In this document: in pieces, positions 5,614-5,989 of the stretch
How the letters are laid out: every line of letters begins with the position of its first letter
Position numbering within the stretch: position 1 is the stretch's first letter
Origin: Clostridia bacterium
GTDB lineage: Bacteria; Bacillota_A; Clostridia; Oscillospirales; CAG-272
Direction of reading: 5' to 3'
DNA length: 5,989 nt
Assembly: GCA_017472105.1 (NCBI GenBank)
Contig: JAFUQY010000219.1
Location: 1-5,989 of the forward strand
Translations under genes and position numbers: made by a program
Notes under the pieces: model-generated
Database searches by the model: none
The model's input: the letters and a program-made list of their open reading frames with translations, nothing else
Told to the model about the DNA's origin: nothing

Positions 5614-5989
5614 TCAGTTGGAGCCGATTGCGGTGTATCCTGCGGCTTCGAGAGCGGCAATGTCAACACCGAGTTCCGCGCAGTTCACGGGATTGTAAAC
5701 CTTCTGGAACTTTTCGGAGTAAGCGATGGGCATTTCTTCGATCTTAGCTTCGCCGGTCAGAACCTTTGCGGCCATCTTGCCGGTGGTATAACCGAGGTCG
5801 TAGTAGTTGATGCAGAGAGTAGCGATACCGCAGCCGGAGCAGATGCCCTCATCGCCGCCCATGATGGGAGTACCGGTGGGAAGAACGGCGACGTTGATGG
5901 ATGCGGCAAAGGATGCGGCGGTGTTGTCGGTGGGGATGTAGATCACATCGGAAGCGGCAGCCGCAGCAGTGGAAACAGCAGAAAGGTCA
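5614..5989 (-). CDS. Second ABC substrate-binding protein, C-terminal part (5' end beyond window)
   Basis: The open frame runs from the right edge to a TGA at 5614-5616 and gives 124 C-terminal residues; the start lies outside the window. The frame is open without interruption at the edge (D-L-S-A-V-S-T-A...), so a start inside the window, such as the GTG at 5946, would truncate the domain and is not credible. The fragment aligns without gaps to the C-terminal third of the protein at 4611-5582, with roughly 80 of 123 positions identical, including P-T-D-N-T-A-A-S, the E-G-I-C-S-G-C-G motif and the D-I-A-A-L-E-A-A-G-Y ending. Only 31 nt separate it from the next gene and no terminator is visible, so they are co-transcribed. 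It is a tandem paralog, probably with a related but different ligand preference. Confidence 0.88.
   Translation of the reverse strand, partial: DLSAVSTAAAAASDVIYIPTDNTAASFAASINVAVLPTGTPIMGGDEGICSGCGIATLCINYYDLGYTTGKMAAKVLTGEAKIEEMPIAYSEKFQKVYNPVNCAELGVDIAALEAAGYTAIGSN

Noticed and set aside
5583..5669. N-terminal extension of the binding protein starting at ATG 5669
   Set aside because: It would overlap the end of the upstream gene and put 29 non-hydrophobic residues before a clear lipoprotein signal peptide. The start at 5582 has its own ribosome binding site.
1..5989. CRISPR arrays, tRNA or rRNA genes, insertion sequences and attachment sites
   Set aside because: I saw no regularly spaced repeats, tRNA-like cloverleaf, transposase or integrase gene, or terminal repeats in the window.

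Overview
The window looks like chromosome of a moderately GC-rich, low-GC-lineage Gram-positive anaerobe, most likely a gut-type Clostridia. The evidence is strong AAAGGAG-type ribosome binding sites, SigA-like promoters with 17-18 bp spacers, a lipobox-type secretion signal, and a TrpXYZ-like transporter of a kind common in Firmicutes. This placement is an inference from style; no taxonomic marker gene is present.

Layout. Positions 1-568 hold no conventional gene and are clearly AT-richer than the rest. They are dense in signals: a leftward promoter and intrinsic terminator (13-118), a rightward promoter (192-220), a structured RNA of about 270 nt carrying two very short ORFs and two large hairpins, an intrinsic terminator (470-495), and a near-consensus promoter (505-533). 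That last promoter serves a 728-residue cytoplasmic protein (569-2755) with the look of a beta-rich N-terminal domain followed by an alpha/alpha-toroid glycosidase domain. Its exact family is not recognised.

A bidirectional terminator (2761-2790) separates this gene from a leftward operon that fills the rest of the window. In transcription order the operon is: a substrate-binding protein whose 5' part lies beyond the right edge (5989-5614), a second complete paralogous substrate-binding lipoprotein (5582-4611), a membrane permease (4505-3594) and an ATPase (3601-2807). Together they make a full ABC importer of the TrpX/TrpY/TrpZ type, with two binding proteins feeding one permease/ATPase pair. 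An imperfect hairpin between the binding-protein gene and the permease gene probably sets their relative expression.

The part least explained by known families is the 190-500 region. It has two copies of an identical 12-nt ribosome-binding block, each followed by a mini-ORF (4 and 8 codons), and each mini-ORF ends at or inside the 5' arm of a strong hairpin. A 10-bp long-range pairing also covers the second mini-ORF's start codon. This resembles a ribosome-dependent attenuation leader or a structured small RNA, but I do not recognise it as a known class.
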